Shown here piece by piece: positions 20,290 to 29,622 of a stretch of DNA of 64,000 bases. The notes below the pieces were generated by a model that did no database searches, was not told where the DNA came from, and saw only the letters and a list, made by a program, of their open reading frames with translations. The position numbers and the translations under genes are program-made. Source of the stretch: Bacillus weihaiensis (lineage in GTDB: Bacteria > Bacillota > Bacilli > Bacillales > Bacillaceae). The DNA lies in NCBI RefSeq assembly GCF_001889165.1, contig NZ_CP016020.1, forward strand, positions 620,001-684,000, in the 5' to 3' direction. Numbering within the stretch: the first letter of the stretch is position 1; each line of letters opens with the position of its first letter.

Positions 20290-21165
20290 TTGTCTACAAT
20301 TCAAATTGGGCTAACAGGCTGGGGAGATCATGATTCTCTTTATTCTTCCTCCACACATTCATCAAAAAAACTTCAGGAATATGCGGCGCATTTTCCTACT
20401 GTTGAAATAGATGCCAGCTTTTATGCCATTCAACCAATAAGAAATAGTGAAAAATGGATAAAGGAAACTCCTGAAAAGTTTCAATTTATTATGAAAGCAT
20501 ATCAAGGGATGACAGGTCACCTTCGTGGTGAAATTCCTTTCAAAGATAAAACAGAAATGTTTGAGGCTTTTTTAAACTCAATTGAACCTTTAAAACAATC
20601 AAATAAATTGGCGATGGTCCTTTTTCAATTTCCACCATGGTTTGGATGCAATAGAGAAAATGTTTCCTATTTAAAATGGTGTAAAGAGCAAATGAGGGAT
20701 ACGGAGGTAGCGCTGGAGTTTCGCCATCGTTCATGGTTTACACCTCCTTATTATGAGAAAACCCTTCAATTTATGGAAGAAGAGAAATGGATACATAGTA
20801 TTGTAGATGAACCACAGGCTGGAGAAAGGTCAATTCCTACTGTGCTTCATCCGACAACTCCTCACAAGACTCTTATTCGATTGCATGGAAGAAATATTCA
20901 TGGATGGAATAAACCCTCCTCAGGTGACAACTGGAGAGATGTAAGGTATTTATATAACTATAATAAAGAGGAGCTTCTTCAATGGAAGGAGTATGTAGAG
21001 ACTCTCCAAAAACAAACAAATCAACTTTATATGCTATTTAATAATAATTCTGGTGGGGATGCAGCAACTAATGCGAAAGAGATGTTGAAGCTATTTAACA
21101 TTACTTACACAGGATTAGCGGAAAAGCAGCTTACGTTCTTTGAAGATGAAGAGGGGAGAATGTAA
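20290..21165 (+). CDS. yunF: DUF72-family protein YunF
   Basis: A 291-residue DUF72 protein with TIM-barrel-like pattern. The N-terminal IGLTGWGDHDSLY, then VEIDASFYAIQP, FQFPPWF, LEFRHRSWF and the C-terminal YMLFNNNSGG are family hallmarks. The biochemical role is unknown. The start is TTG 20290, preceded by AAGGATGAGAG; no ATG lies nearby in frame. The next gene starts four bases after its stop. Confidence 0.85.
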   Translation: MSTIQIGLTGWGDHDSLYSSSTHSSKKLQEYAAHFPTVEIDASFYAIQPIRNSEKWIKETPEKFQFIMKAYQGMTGHLRGEIPFKDKTEMFEAFLNSIEPLKQSNKLAMVLFQFPPWFGCNRENVSYLKWCKEQMRDTEVALEFRHRSWFTPPYYEKTLQFMEEEKWIHSIVDEPQAGERSIPTVLHPTTPHKTLIRLHGRNIHGWNKPSSGDNWRDVRYLYNYNKEELLQWKEYVETLQKQTNQLYMLFNNNSGGDAATNAKEMLKLFNITYTGLAEKQLTFFEDEEGRM

Positions 21166-21169
21166 CAAA

Positions 21170-21994
21170 ATGGAATGGGTCATTTTATTCCTTGTTGGTA
21201 TTGCTGCTGGTACCGTTGGTAGTTTAGTTGGTCTTGGAGGAGGCATTATTGTTGTTCCTATTCTGTTATCTATGGGAGTTTATTTTTCAGTTTTTTCAAA
21301 GGTTTCCCCACAAATAGCAGTTGGAACTTCTTTACTTGTCGTTATGTTCACAGGGTTATCTTCGACTTTAACCTATCTTAAGTTTAAAAAAGTAGATGTG
21401 AAAAGCGGATTCCTTTTCTTTATTGGTAGTGGACCGGGTGGAATTGTCGGGGCATATGTGAATAAGTTTTTTAATACCTCTTCTTTTTTGATCTGGTTCG
21501 GACTATTTATGATTCTCATTTCCATTATGTTAATGGTTAAGGACAAGGTACCGAGAAGGGATACATCCTCGAAAAGACAGATTGAACGTCGCTTTATTGA
21601 TAAGGAAGGAAGAGAATATAAGTATGGGTATAATAGGATTCCTGCTTTTCTCATTTCTTTTATTGTGGGTTTTATTTCAGGCTTATTTGGAATTGGTGGA
21701 GGGGCGTTAATGGTTCCTGCCATGATCCTGCTATTTATGTTTCCACCTCATATTGCTGTGGCGACATCTATGTTTATTATCTTTTTATCCGCTACAATTA
21801 GTTCTATTACACATATCACTTTAGGAAATATTCATTGGTTATATGCAGCCATTCTTATTCCTGGGGCTTGGTTAGGTGGGAGATTTGGAGCAGTCATTAA
21901 TTCTAAGCTCAAAGGAAACACCGTAGTGAATTTATTAAGAATTGTATTAATTATAGCTGGGATAAAATTAATATATGAGGGGTTCTTTGGCTAA
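21170..21994 (+). CDS. yunE: TauE/SafE-family membrane transporter YunE
   Basis: A 274-residue integral membrane protein with two repeats of about four helices. Each repeat begins with the glycine motif of TauE/SafE transporters (GSLVGLGGGIIVVPILL and GLFGIGGGALMVPAMILL). The family exports sulfonates, sulfite or other organic anions; the substrate here is unknown. ATG 21170 follows the yunF stop by four bases; GGGGAGA lies in the end of yunF. An upstream frame extension to 21140 is not needed. Confidence 0.88.
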   Translation: MEWVILFLVGIAAGTVGSLVGLGGGIIVVPILLSMGVYFSVFSKVSPQIAVGTSLLVVMFTGLSSTLTYLKFKKVDVKSGFLFFIGSGPGGIVGAYVNKFFNTSSFLIWFGLFMILISIMLMVKDKVPRRDTSSKRQIERRFIDKEGREYKYGYNRIPAFLISFIVGFISGLFGIGGGALMVPAMILLFMFPPHIAVATSMFIIFLSATISSITHITLGNIHWLYAAILIPGAWLGGRFGAVINSKLKGNTVVNLLRIVLIIAGIKLIYEGFFG

Positions 21995-22026
21995 TAAGAT
22001 TAGCCTTTTCATAAGGAGAGAGGTAT

Positions 22027-23430
22027 ATGTTAAAAACGGTTCATCTTTATCATACGAATGATTTACATAGTCATTTCGAGAATTGGCCTAAAATCGCTCA
22101 TTATGTGAATGAGCAGAGAGCACTTCATCATCAGAATAAGGAGGAAATGATTCTTGTTGATATTGGAGACCATGCAGATCGTTTCCATCCAATTACCGAA
22201 GCGACGAAAGGACAAGTAAATGTTGAGTTGTTGAATCAGTTGAACTATGATGCTGTTACAATTGGAAACAATGAAGGCATTACTTTTTCTCATGAGGATT
22301 TAAATATGTTGTATAAAGAGGCAAAATTCCCTGTTATTGCTTCCAATTTATATACGGAGATGGGTGAGCATCCTGAGTGGATTGTCCCTTACCATTTTAT
22401 AACGCTAGAAGACGGTTTGAAGATTGCGCTATTAGGCGTTACGGTTTTTTATGAGAAGTTCTATGAATTACTAGGGTGGAGAATAAAAGATCCGTTCCAA
22501 AGCTTAGTTGAAACGGTAAATAAGGTGAAGGAAGAGGCTGATGTTATAATCCTTCTCTCACATTTAGGTATAAGTGATGATGAAATCATTGCAAAAGAAT
22601 TTCCTGACATTGATATTATTGTAGGTGGCCATACTCATCACGTGCTACAAGATGGAGTAGTTATTGGACATTCTCTCGTTGCAGGTGCTGGAAAGTACGG
22701 TCAATATGTAGGGAAAGTGACCCTGACAATTGATACTATAGAGAATAAGCTAGTAGATAAAGCAGCGACCTTACTAAAGATACATGATCATCAAGAATCT
22801 TGTAAGGAAACTGAAACGTTTCTTCTCGATGCGCAACTGAAAAGTGAAGAAATTCTTTCTCAAAAAGTTGCGGAGTTAAAAGAAGAGTTCGTCGTCGATT
22901 GGTTTGATGATTCTAATTTTCCACAATTATTAGTGAAGGCGGTCAATGAGTGGTGTAAGGGAGAGGTTGCTATGCTGAATGCAGGTCTACTTCTTGAATC
23001 TTTACCGAAAGGGCCCGTTACAAAAAAAGATTTACATAGAATATGTCCACATCCAATTAACCCTTGTAAAGTATATTTAAAGGGTGATGTGCTTAAAGAG
23101 GTCATCATTCAAGCAAGAACCGAAAAGATGGAGCATCTGAAACTAAAAGGATTAGGTTTTCGTGGTAAAGTCATGGGAAGAATGGTATTTGACGGTATTG
23201 AAGTAGAAACAGATTATTTAAAGGATGGACACAAGCTTCTTACAAAAATACATATTAATGGGCGAGAGCTTGATCCAGAACGAACATATGCTGTTGCTAC
23301 AATTGATATGTTTACACTGGGACCCATTTATCCGGAGATTAGTCATGCGAAAAAGAAAGAATTTTTCATGCCAGAGCTTTTAAGAGATGTATTAGCATGG
23401 AAGCTAGGGAAAATCCCTTCACAAATTTAA
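22027..23430 (+). CDS. yunD: 5'-nucleotidase-like metallophosphoesterase YunD
   Basis: A 467-residue calcineurin-type phosphoesterase. Metal-binding motifs in order: NDLHSH, DIGDHAD, GNNEG (replacing the common GNHE), LLSHLG and GGHTHH. The C-terminal half is the 5'-nucleotidase domain with VATIDMFTLG. There is no signal peptide, so unlike most UshA homologues it should be cytoplasmic. It is 32 bases after yunE, with AAGGAGAG site. It probably removes phosphate from nucleotides or nucleotide-like metabolites. Confidence 0.88.
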   Translation: MLKTVHLYHTNDLHSHFENWPKIAHYVNEQRALHHQNKEEMILVDIGDHADRFHPITEATKGQVNVELLNQLNYDAVTIGNNEGITFSHEDLNMLYKEAKFPVIASNLYTEMGEHPEWIVPYHFITLEDGLKIALLGVTVFYEKFYELLGWRIKDPFQSLVETVNKVKEEADVIILLSHLGISDDEIIAKEFPDIDIIVGGHTHHVLQDGVVIGHSLVAGAGKYGQYVGKVTLTIDTIENKLVDKAATLLKIHDHQESCKETETFLLDAQLKSEEILSQKVAELKEEFVVDWFDDSNFPQLLVKAVNEWCKGEVAMLNAGLLLESLPKGPVTKKDLHRICPHPINPCKVYLKGDVLKEVIIQARTEKMEHLKLKGLGFRGKVMGRMVFDGIEVETDYLKDGHKLLTKIHINGRELDPERTYAVATIDMFTLGPIYPEISHAKKKEFFMPELLRDVLAWKLGKIPSQI

Positions 23431-23496
23431 AGGAATAAAGGCACAACTTCTTTCATAATTCATACATATAAGTAATGAAAGGAGTGTCGATACAAC

Positions 23497-23799
23497 ATGG
23501 TTACAATGTCACCAATCCTCATTGAAGGGGAGCAATATACAGCCATAACAGTAGCGTTGCCAAAAACCAATTTTATGGCAGTCACGAATGAAAAAGGCTA
23601 TATTATGTGTGGTGCCCTTGATGTTGGTTTATTGAATGAAAAATTAAAGGACCGAGGTATTATTGCAGGTCGTGCTGTTGGCGTACGAACAATTGAGCAA
23701 TTACTTGAGGCCCCTTTAGAATCTGTCACATATGAGGCTGAAAAGCTTGGGATTTCAGTGGGAACAAAAGGCAAAGATGCGTTACTTAAAATGAAGTAA
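23497..23799 (+). CDS. yunC: DUF1805 protein YunC
   Basis: A 100-residue DUF1805 protein. The family pattern GYIMCGALDVGLLNEKL and RGIIAGRAVGVRTIEQLL is clear. Function unknown. GAAAGGAG lies before the ATG. In B. subtilis yunB lies beside yunC; here it is missing and two transporter genes are found instead. Confidence 0.85.
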   Translation: MVTMSPILIEGEQYTAITVALPKTNFMAVTNEKGYIMCGALDVGLLNEKLKDRGIIAGRAVGVRTIEQLLEAPLESVTYEAEKLGISVGTKGKDALLKMK

Positions 23800-24026
23800 T
23801 TTTGTTCTCATGACTATACATTGGTAGGAGCTTCACTAAATCATTTATTTAGAGATTATTATAGGTAGCTTTTTATAAAAATTTCAAATGAACCTTTGTG
23901 AAACTGCTACTTGAGCAGGACCAGATCATTTTTTAGTGAATGACCAAAAAAATCCTAGTTGCCAAGACGCAACATATTTGCTACACTGTAAAACGTAAAT
24001 TAAATATAACCTTACCACCTTATCTC

Positions 24027-24174
24027 AAGATGAGGTAGAGGAGCAGGAAACAAGAGTACATTATGTGAGTATGACAACGATGATCATAATGGAAAGGGTT
24101 TTTTGCCGAAGTGAATGTACGCAGTCAGGCGTCATTTGCTGGTATTACTTTGAATAAGAGTAATACTGTCATTA
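24027..24174 (+). promoter_or_regulatory. Lysine riboswitch (L-box)
   Basis: The stretch carries L-box core blocks in the right order: GATGAGGTAGAGGAGC near 24029, AAGAGTA, GGAAAGGGTTTTTTGCCGAAGTG near 24092, the CTGGTATTACTTTGAATAAG segment near 24139, and ACTGTCATT at the end. A strong terminator follows at 24277-24318, before the transporter gene. Lysine binding would promote termination. Confidence 0.85.
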
Positions 24175-24276
24175 TAGAGTTTCATTTAGGACTTTGTTCT
24201 TAAATGTAAACAACACGTTTTTATTCTATAATGGAGGGCTACTGATCGGGATGGAGGATAACATAACATTATTCAT

Positions 24277-24318
24277 AAAAAGAGTAATGATAGTTATTTT
24301 CTATCATTACTCTTTTTT
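24277..24318 (+). terminator. Riboswitch-linked terminator
   Basis: Very stable stem AAAAAGAGTAATGATAG/CTATCATTACTCTTTTT, seven-base loop, ending in T residues, 115 bases before the NhaC-type gene. AGAGTAAT in its left arm also occurs at 24157-24164 inside the aptamer, so the right arm could pair with either. Confidence 0.8.
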
Positions 24319-24432
24319 GTGCGCTTTTTTATGGATATCTTACCGCCAAAAAAGATTAGTAATCTCTTTGATTACTTTTATGTATAGCATCAGGAACGTC
24401 CTTCCATACAAAATTCAGGGAGGCTTTACATC

Positions 24433-25983
24433 ATGACAGGAACAATTTTTTCTATTATTCCACCTTTAATTGCCATTATTATGGTAGTTTTAACAAGAAG
24501 GGTTCTTCTTTCTTTAGGAGTTGGAATTGTATCAGCAGCACTTATTCTAAAGGAATTTTCGATTATCGATTCAGGTAAAGCAATATTTAATGCTGTTAAA
24601 GCAATTTTTATATCTGACGGAGCATTGAATACATGGAATGTGTATATCATTTTGTTCCTTTTAATCTTAGGAATTATTACAGCTCTTATTTCAATTTCGG
24701 GAGGAAGTAGAGCATTTGGGGAATGGGCCCAAAAACGTGTGAAAACTCGTGTTGGCGCTCAGTTTACAGCAGCGTTATTAGGTATTCTGATTTTTATTGA
24801 TGATTATTTTAATGCACTTGCTGTTGGACAAGTGAGTAGACCCATTACAGATCGTCAAAAGGTTTCCCGTGCGAAACTAGCATATATTATTGATTCTACT
24901 TCAGCACCTGTTTGTGTTGTCTCACCTATTTCAAGCTGGGGTGCTTACATCATTGCGATGATTGCGACTATTTTAACGACGCATGGTGTAACAGAATACT
25001 CACCACTTGGTGCATTTATGACTATGGTTCCAATGAACTATTATGTATTTGCAGCAATTGTGCTTGTTTTTGCGGTCGCTTATTTTAATATTAATTTAGG
25101 TAGTATGAAGGTTCATGAAGAGCGGGCAATGAACACAGGAGAAGTAGTAGACCCGGATAAAGAAGCATTAGGTGAACCGAAAGAAGAGTTACCAACAAGC
25201 ACTAATGGGACAATTGGAAATCTAGTATGGCCAATCTTAGCCTTAATTGCTGGAACTGTCTCGTCAATGTTATACACTGGCTATACAGCAATCGAGGACA
25301 AGAGTGGTGTAACCATTTTAACGATTTTTGAAAACACAGATGTTTCAACCTCTTTATTATATGGGGGAACATTTGGGTTACTCATCACGATTATTTTATT
25401 CTTTGTAAGAGGAATTAGCGGAAATCATTTTGGCTTAGGGATTAAAGAAGGTATTAAATCTATGCTACCTGCTATATATATTCTAATGTTTGCTTGGGTA
25501 ATTGTGGATTTAATTGGTCAGCTTAGTACTGGAGAATATTTAGCAGGAATAGTAGAAAAATCAAACTTAAATGTAGCTTACCTTCCAGTTGTAATGTTCG
25601 TTTTAGGTGCATTTATGGCATTTGCAACAGGAACTTCATGGGGAACCTTTGGAATTATGCTTCCGATTGCTGGAGAAATTACTGCTGCAACGGATATTTC
25701 TATGTTGCTACCTGCAATGGCTGCTGTTCTAGCCGGATCGGTACTTGGAGATCATTGCTCTCCAATATCTGATACGACAATTCTTTCTTCAACAGGAGCG
25801 GGAAGTCATCATATTGACCACGTTCTTACACAGCTTCCTTATGCTTTAATCGGAGGATTATTTGCTGCAATCGGTTATGTTATTTTAGGGATTACAGGTA
25901 GCAGTCTTGCAGGATTTGCTGTTGTAACAATTTTATTAATAGGATTTATTATCTTTTTTGCTAGAAAAGCTAAAACAGCATAA
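24433..25983 (+). CDS. NhaC-family transporter, probable lysine importer (LysW-like)
   Basis: A 516-residue polytopic protein with about 11 membrane helices, of the NhaC Na+/H+ antiporter superfamily. Conserved pieces are ILIFIDDYFNALAVGQVSRPI, DSTSAPVCVVSPISSWGAYI, GTSWGTFGIMLPIA and GDHCSPISDTTILSSTGAG. On its own it would be called a Na+/H+ antiporter. The lysine riboswitch in its leader points to lysine uptake, as predicted for LysW members of this superfamily. GGGAGG precedes ATG 24433. It is a monocistronic unit with its own terminator. Confidence 0.85.
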   Translation: MTGTIFSIIPPLIAIIMVVLTRRVLLSLGVGIVSAALILKEFSIIDSGKAIFNAVKAIFISDGALNTWNVYIILFLLILGIITALISISGGSRAFGEWAQKRVKTRVGAQFTAALLGILIFIDDYFNALAVGQVSRPITDRQKVSRAKLAYIIDSTSAPVCVVSPISSWGAYIIAMIATILTTHGVTEYSPLGAFMTMVPMNYYVFAAIVLVFAVAYFNINLGSMKVHEERAMNTGEVVDPDKEALGEPKEELPTSTNGTIGNLVWPILALIAGTVSSMLYTGYTAIEDKSGVTILTIFENTDVSTSLLYGGTFGLLITIILFFVRGISGNHFGLGIKEGIKSMLPAIYILMFAWVIVDLIGQLSTGEYLAGIVEKSNLNVAYLPVVMFVLGAFMAFATGTSWGTFGIMLPIAGEITAATDISMLLPAMAAVLAGSVLGDHCSPISDTTILSSTGAGSHHIDHVLTQLPYALIGGLFAAIGYVILGITGSSLAGFAVVTILLIGFIIFFARKAKTA

Positions 25984-25998
25984 TCGTTAGTGTAGAAG

Positions 25999-26041
25999 CT
26001 GTAGGAATCTCATGACCCTGAGAAATCCTACAGTTTTTTTT
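25999..26041 (+). terminator. Terminator of the NhaC-type gene
   Basis: CTGTAGGA/TCCTACAG stem with a 19-base loop and eight T residues. Confidence 0.8.
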
Positions 26042-26567
26042 GTATTCTTTTTAACGATTTGCTGCATTTTCTTCGGCTATGTATTCTTAGGACAATCATG
26101 AAAGGTGTGCCTCCGCCTAAGAAATCGAACAACACCTCTCACGTTATCTAGTCCCTCTGCTAGATAAAAAACAAGTTCCTTCTGGAAGAAGAGGTATTTT
26201 ATGTGCTTTTTTCAGATGAAATATTATTGTATTAATAGTTTTGTTCGAAAGTAAATGTTCCATTCTCCATTCCTGTACTAAATGCTAGCTGAGATTGAAA
26301 TAGCTTTTATCGAGTTAAAGGGGTGAATAGATAACGAAAATAGCCAAAAAATGCTAAGGATTTCACAAAATCATAAAATATTCCTATCTTTTTTACCCTA
26401 AACTAGTCATATTTAAAAAGTCATACTAAAATAGTATTTTTTCAGAAATTTCTGTAGACATTAGAAAGATCACCGTTTATACTATGTATAGATTATATAA
26501 ATAATCAGAAAATTAGATAATTTCAAATTGTTTCCTCAACTAGGAAGCATAAAGAGGGGGAAAAAAG
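26042..26567. other. Leader region of the NSS transporter
   Basis: About 530 AT-rich bases. I see no gene and no SAM, lysine or T-box element. The NSS gene's GAGGGGG site is at the end. Confidence 0.45.
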
Positions 26568-28082
26568 ATGGATAATCGTCCGCAGTGGGGGACAAGGGCA
26601 GGCTTTATCTTAGCAGCCGTTGGTTCTGCAGTTGGTTTAGGTAATATTTGGAGGTTTCCAGCAACAGCATATGAAAATGGTGGAGGAGCTTTCTTCATTC
26701 CATATTTGTTTGCATTATTAACTGCTGGTATCCCGTTATTAGTAATGGAGTTCACAATTGGGCACAAATATCGTGGGTCCGCACCAATGTCTTTAGGGAG
26801 ATTGAGTAAAGGTTCAGAATGGATTGGCTGGTGGCAAGTTGCCATTTCATTTGTTATTTCTACTTATTATGCCGTTATCATCGCTTGGGCAATGTCTTAT
26901 TCGGTATTTTCATTTAACTTAACATGGGGCGAAGATACAGGTGGATTCTTATTTGGAGAATACTTACAATTAGCTGAAACACCAGGTCAATTCGGTGGTA
27001 TTGTCCCAGGAGTATTTATTCCATTAGTTCTTGTTTGGGCTGTTACATTAGGCGTTCTTTTTGCTGGTGTTAAAAAAGGGATTGAGGTTGCAAATAAAAT
27101 CTTCATTCCAGCCTTAGTTATCTTATTCGGTATTATTGTTATTCGTGCATTAACTCTTGAAGGTGCTGCAGCAGGTCTAGATGCATTCTTTAAACCAGAT
27201 TGGAGTAAAATTGGTGATGGTAAGGTTTGGGTAGCAGCTTATGGTCAAATTTTCTTTAGTTTATCAATTGCTTTTGCTATTATGATTACTTATTCAAGCT
27301 ACCTTCCTAAGAAATCAGATATTACGAACAATGCATTCATCACTGGCTTTAGTAACTCAGCATTCGAATTATTAGCTGGTATTGGGGTATTTAGTGCATT
27401 AGGTTTTATGGCTGCACAACAAGGTGTTCCCGTAAGTGAAGTTGTAAAAGCTGGCGTAGGGCTTGCATTCGTTGTATTCCCTCAGATTATTAATGAGTTT
27501 CCGGCACTTAATGGTCTATTCGGTTTCTTATTCTTTGGTTCATTAGTGTTAGCTGGTTTATCATCCTTAATTTCAATTGTTGAGACATTTGTGGCTGGAG
27601 TACAGGAGAAATTTAACATTTCAAGAACAAAAGCTGTCATGTTCGGTGGAGGATTATCAGCTCTTATCTCAATTGTGTTTGCAACAAAAGGTGGACTTTA
27701 TTTCCTAGATTCTGCTGATTATTTCATTAATCAGTTCGGTGTTGCGTTAGCAGGATTATTTGAAGTAATTGCGATTGCTTGGTTCGCTAAAGAGCTTAAA
27801 AATCTTCAATCTCATGCTAATTCTATGTCAGATATTCAATTAGGTGCATGGTGGAGAATTTGTTTAAGTGTCATTACACCAGTTGTATTAGGGTACATGA
27901 TGTTTGATAACCTACGTACAAACCTAACGACAGAGTATGAAGGCTATCCACGTGAGTTTATCTTCACATGGGGCTGGACAGTAGCAATTGGAGCAATCTT
28001 AGTAGGTGTTTTATTTACGATGAAGAAGAAGGCGAATGAAAATTCATTATCAGCTTCTTCAAATAAGGGGGTATCACAGTAA
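26568..28082 (+). CDS. Sodium-dependent NSS-family transporter, MetP-like
   Basis: A 504-residue neurotransmitter:sodium symporter family protein. TM1 carries the sodium and substrate site AAVGSAVGLGNIWRFP. Other blocks are GGGAFFIPYLF, MEFTIG and FFSLSIAFAIMITYSSYLP. The overlapping downstream gene codes for a one-helix protein of the MetS type, which points to a MetPS-like importer of methionine and alanine. GAGGGGG before the ATG. The last base of its stop codon is the first of metS. Confidence 0.85.
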   Translation: MDNRPQWGTRAGFILAAVGSAVGLGNIWRFPATAYENGGGAFFIPYLFALLTAGIPLLVMEFTIGHKYRGSAPMSLGRLSKGSEWIGWWQVAISFVISTYYAVIIAWAMSYSVFSFNLTWGEDTGGFLFGEYLQLAETPGQFGGIVPGVFIPLVLVWAVTLGVLFAGVKKGIEVANKIFIPALVILFGIIVIRALTLEGAAAGLDAFFKPDWSKIGDGKVWVAAYGQIFFSLSIAFAIMITYSSYLPKKSDITNNAFITGFSNSAFELLAGIGVFSALGFMAAQQGVPVSEVVKAGVGLAFVVFPQIINEFPALNGLFGFLFFGSLVLAGLSSLISIVETFVAGVQEKFNISRTKAVMFGGGLSALISIVFATKGGLYFLDSADYFINQFGVALAGLFEVIAIAWFAKELKNLQSHANSMSDIQLGAWWRICLSVITPVVLGYMMFDNLRTNLTTEYEGYPREFIFTWGWTVAIGAILVGVLFTMKKKANENSLSASSNKGVSQ

Positions 28083-28186
28083 TGAGTGGTGGAGCAATTA
28101 CAATGATGATTATCGGTATGGTCATTATTTGGGGCGGTATGGCTGCAAGTATTACCAATGCTGTGATAAAAGCAAAACAAAAATAA
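28082..28186 (+). CDS. Small subunit of methionine/alanine NSS importer (MetS-like)
   Basis: Thirty-four residues with one membrane helix: MSGGAITMMIIGMVIIWGG, followed by MAASITNAVIKAKQK. AAGGGGG at the end of the transporter gene serves as ribosome binding site, and TAATG overlaps the stop. In Corynebacterium glutamicum MetPS, the small subunit is needed for transport. It is too short for routine ORF calling but is clearly coding. Confidence 0.88.
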   Translation: MSGGAITMMIIGMVIIWGGMAASITNAVIKAKQK

Positions 28187-28190
28187 GGTG

Positions 28191-28227
28191 AAAGAGAGGC
28201 TGAATCGGTCAGCCTCTCTTTGTTTTT
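28191..28227 (+). terminator. Terminator of NSS transporter operon
   Basis: Stem AAGAGAGGCTGA/TCAGCCTCTCTT, five-base loop, T-rich tail. Confidence 0.9.
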
Positions 28228-28298
28228 AGTAGCTGTTTATCTATAAAACATAGTTACAATTAAATGGTAAAGGGTTCTATTATAAGGTACTTAAGAAT

Positions 28299-29294
28299 TT
28301 ATCTGTTTCTGTCAGCTCTTTCCCACGCGCGTAAATGAGGGTATGGATCAAACGACCATTCAGTTCGTCCATTGTCTTTATATAATCCATAATGCAAGTG
28401 AGGTGGGAACTTACCAGATGTACCAGGAGGACCATATCCAGAACTTCCAACAGAGCCAATTAATTGTCCAGGCTCAACGACCTGCCCCACTGCTAAACCA
28501 TCTGCGAAGCCATTGAGGTGTGCAAAGTAATGGTATGTGTTATCGATATCCCGTATCCCAATACGCCATCCACCAAATTTATTCCAGCCCTTCATTTCAA
28601 TGACTCCAAAACAAGTGGCGCGAACAGGTACGCCGTAGTTAGCGAATATATCTGTCCCTTCATGGATTCTTCTTCCACCCCAACCTCTTGCGTCACCCCA
28701 CGTATTTTTATAGCTATAGTTGTGATTAAGTGGAACAGGAAACGCATGCTTATCTAATTTTAAGTGACCGTATTTTTTATAAAGCTTCATATGTCCTAAA
28801 ATCAATCCTACAGACTTGTCACGCTGGTAATAATCCCATAAACCAATCTTTAAGTTTTCAAGATCTGTACCATATGATTCTAAATAGTGTGCAAAAGAAT
28901 ATAGTACATCCATATCATTGTTAGGATCTGCAAGATCATCTCCATCCCCATCTTCACCAATCCCACCAAACAAACCGATACTTGTTGGGTTCTTATCCTC
29001 TTTATTAGGATTTAAGGGACCAGTCCAGACCTCTGGTTTAATATAGATTTCAATTAATCCTTCAGCCTTTGGTATATCGTTTCTAGAATGACGAACATTT
29101 CGTTCATATTGATCAATAGCAGCTAGTATATACCATGGAATATTTGTAACAGCTTCAACATTTTTATATAAGCTCATTAGCTTTTTTTGTTCTTCATTTT
29201 GGGTGTCCTTTGGTTTTTCAGCACCAAGAGTAACAGATTGTGCTGATGTAGTCATCATGAATAGGATGATGAGAAAAGTAACGATTTTTTGCAC
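28299..29294 (-). CDS. lytH: M23-type L-Ala-D-Glu peptidase LytH (YunA)
   Basis: A 331-residue secreted peptidase. The N-terminal signal peptide is MQKIVTFLIILFMMTTSAQS. The C-terminal third is a LytM/M23 domain with zinc ligands in RRIHEGTDIF and PHLHYG. The middle holds a lysozyme-like WYILAAIDQYERN segment. In B. subtilis LytH trims side chains of spore cortex muramic acid during sporulation under late mother-cell control. It is convergent with the metS gene and diverges from lipA, as yunA does from yutB. Confidence 0.9.
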   Translation of the reverse strand: MQKIVTFLIILFMMTTSAQSVTLGAEKPKDTQNEEQKKLMSLYKNVEAVTNIPWYILAAIDQYERNVRHSRNDIPKAEGLIEIYIKPEVWTGPLNPNKEDKNPTSIGLFGGIGEDGDGDDLADPNNDMDVLYSFAHYLESYGTDLENLKIGLWDYYQRDKSVGLILGHMKLYKKYGHLKLDKHAFPVPLNHNYSYKNTWGDARGWGGRRIHEGTDIFANYGVPVRATCFGVIEMKGWNKFGGWRIGIRDIDNTYHYFAHLNGFADGLAVGQVVEPGQLIGSVGSSGYGPPGTSGKFPPHLHYGLYKDNGRTEWSFDPYPHLRAWERADRNR

Positions 29295-29622
29295 GATAAT
29301 GAGCTCCTTTCAAAGCGAAATCTTTTGTATCAGGTCAGTCATTCACATCACTACTTGTTTACATTAGTTAAATGTATAAAATGACACGTACTTTAAATAA
29401 TTCCGTTTTAGTTGTAAATAGAATTTATTCCCTCTCTCCTATTAGCTTCTTTTGTTAGTTTGGTTTTCATTTCATAATTCATTAATAGAAAATGTTAGAA
29501 ATTGCATACAATCCTTTCTCTTGTCCGCTCTGTTTCCTTATGTTAAAGTGGTAACGTATATAAAAAGTTCTGATTACATCTATTGGGATATTTCTTAGAT
29601 TACATAACTGGAGTTGAATCAG
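29295..29622. other. Divergent promoter region lytH/lipA
   Basis: About 330 bases holding the lytH ribosome binding site (AAAGGAGCTC on the minus strand) and the TGGAG site of lipA. No motif could be assigned with confidence. Confidence 0.4.

Noticed and set aside
24204-24232. TATAAT box as promoter for the NhaC-type gene
   Set aside because: No fitting -35 box, and it lies downstream of the lysine aptamer; a promoter there would bypass the riboswitch.
24194-24436. 80-residue ORF upstream of the NhaC-type gene
   Set aside because: It runs through the riboswitch-linked terminator and overlaps the ribosome binding site of the next gene; leader RNA explains it.
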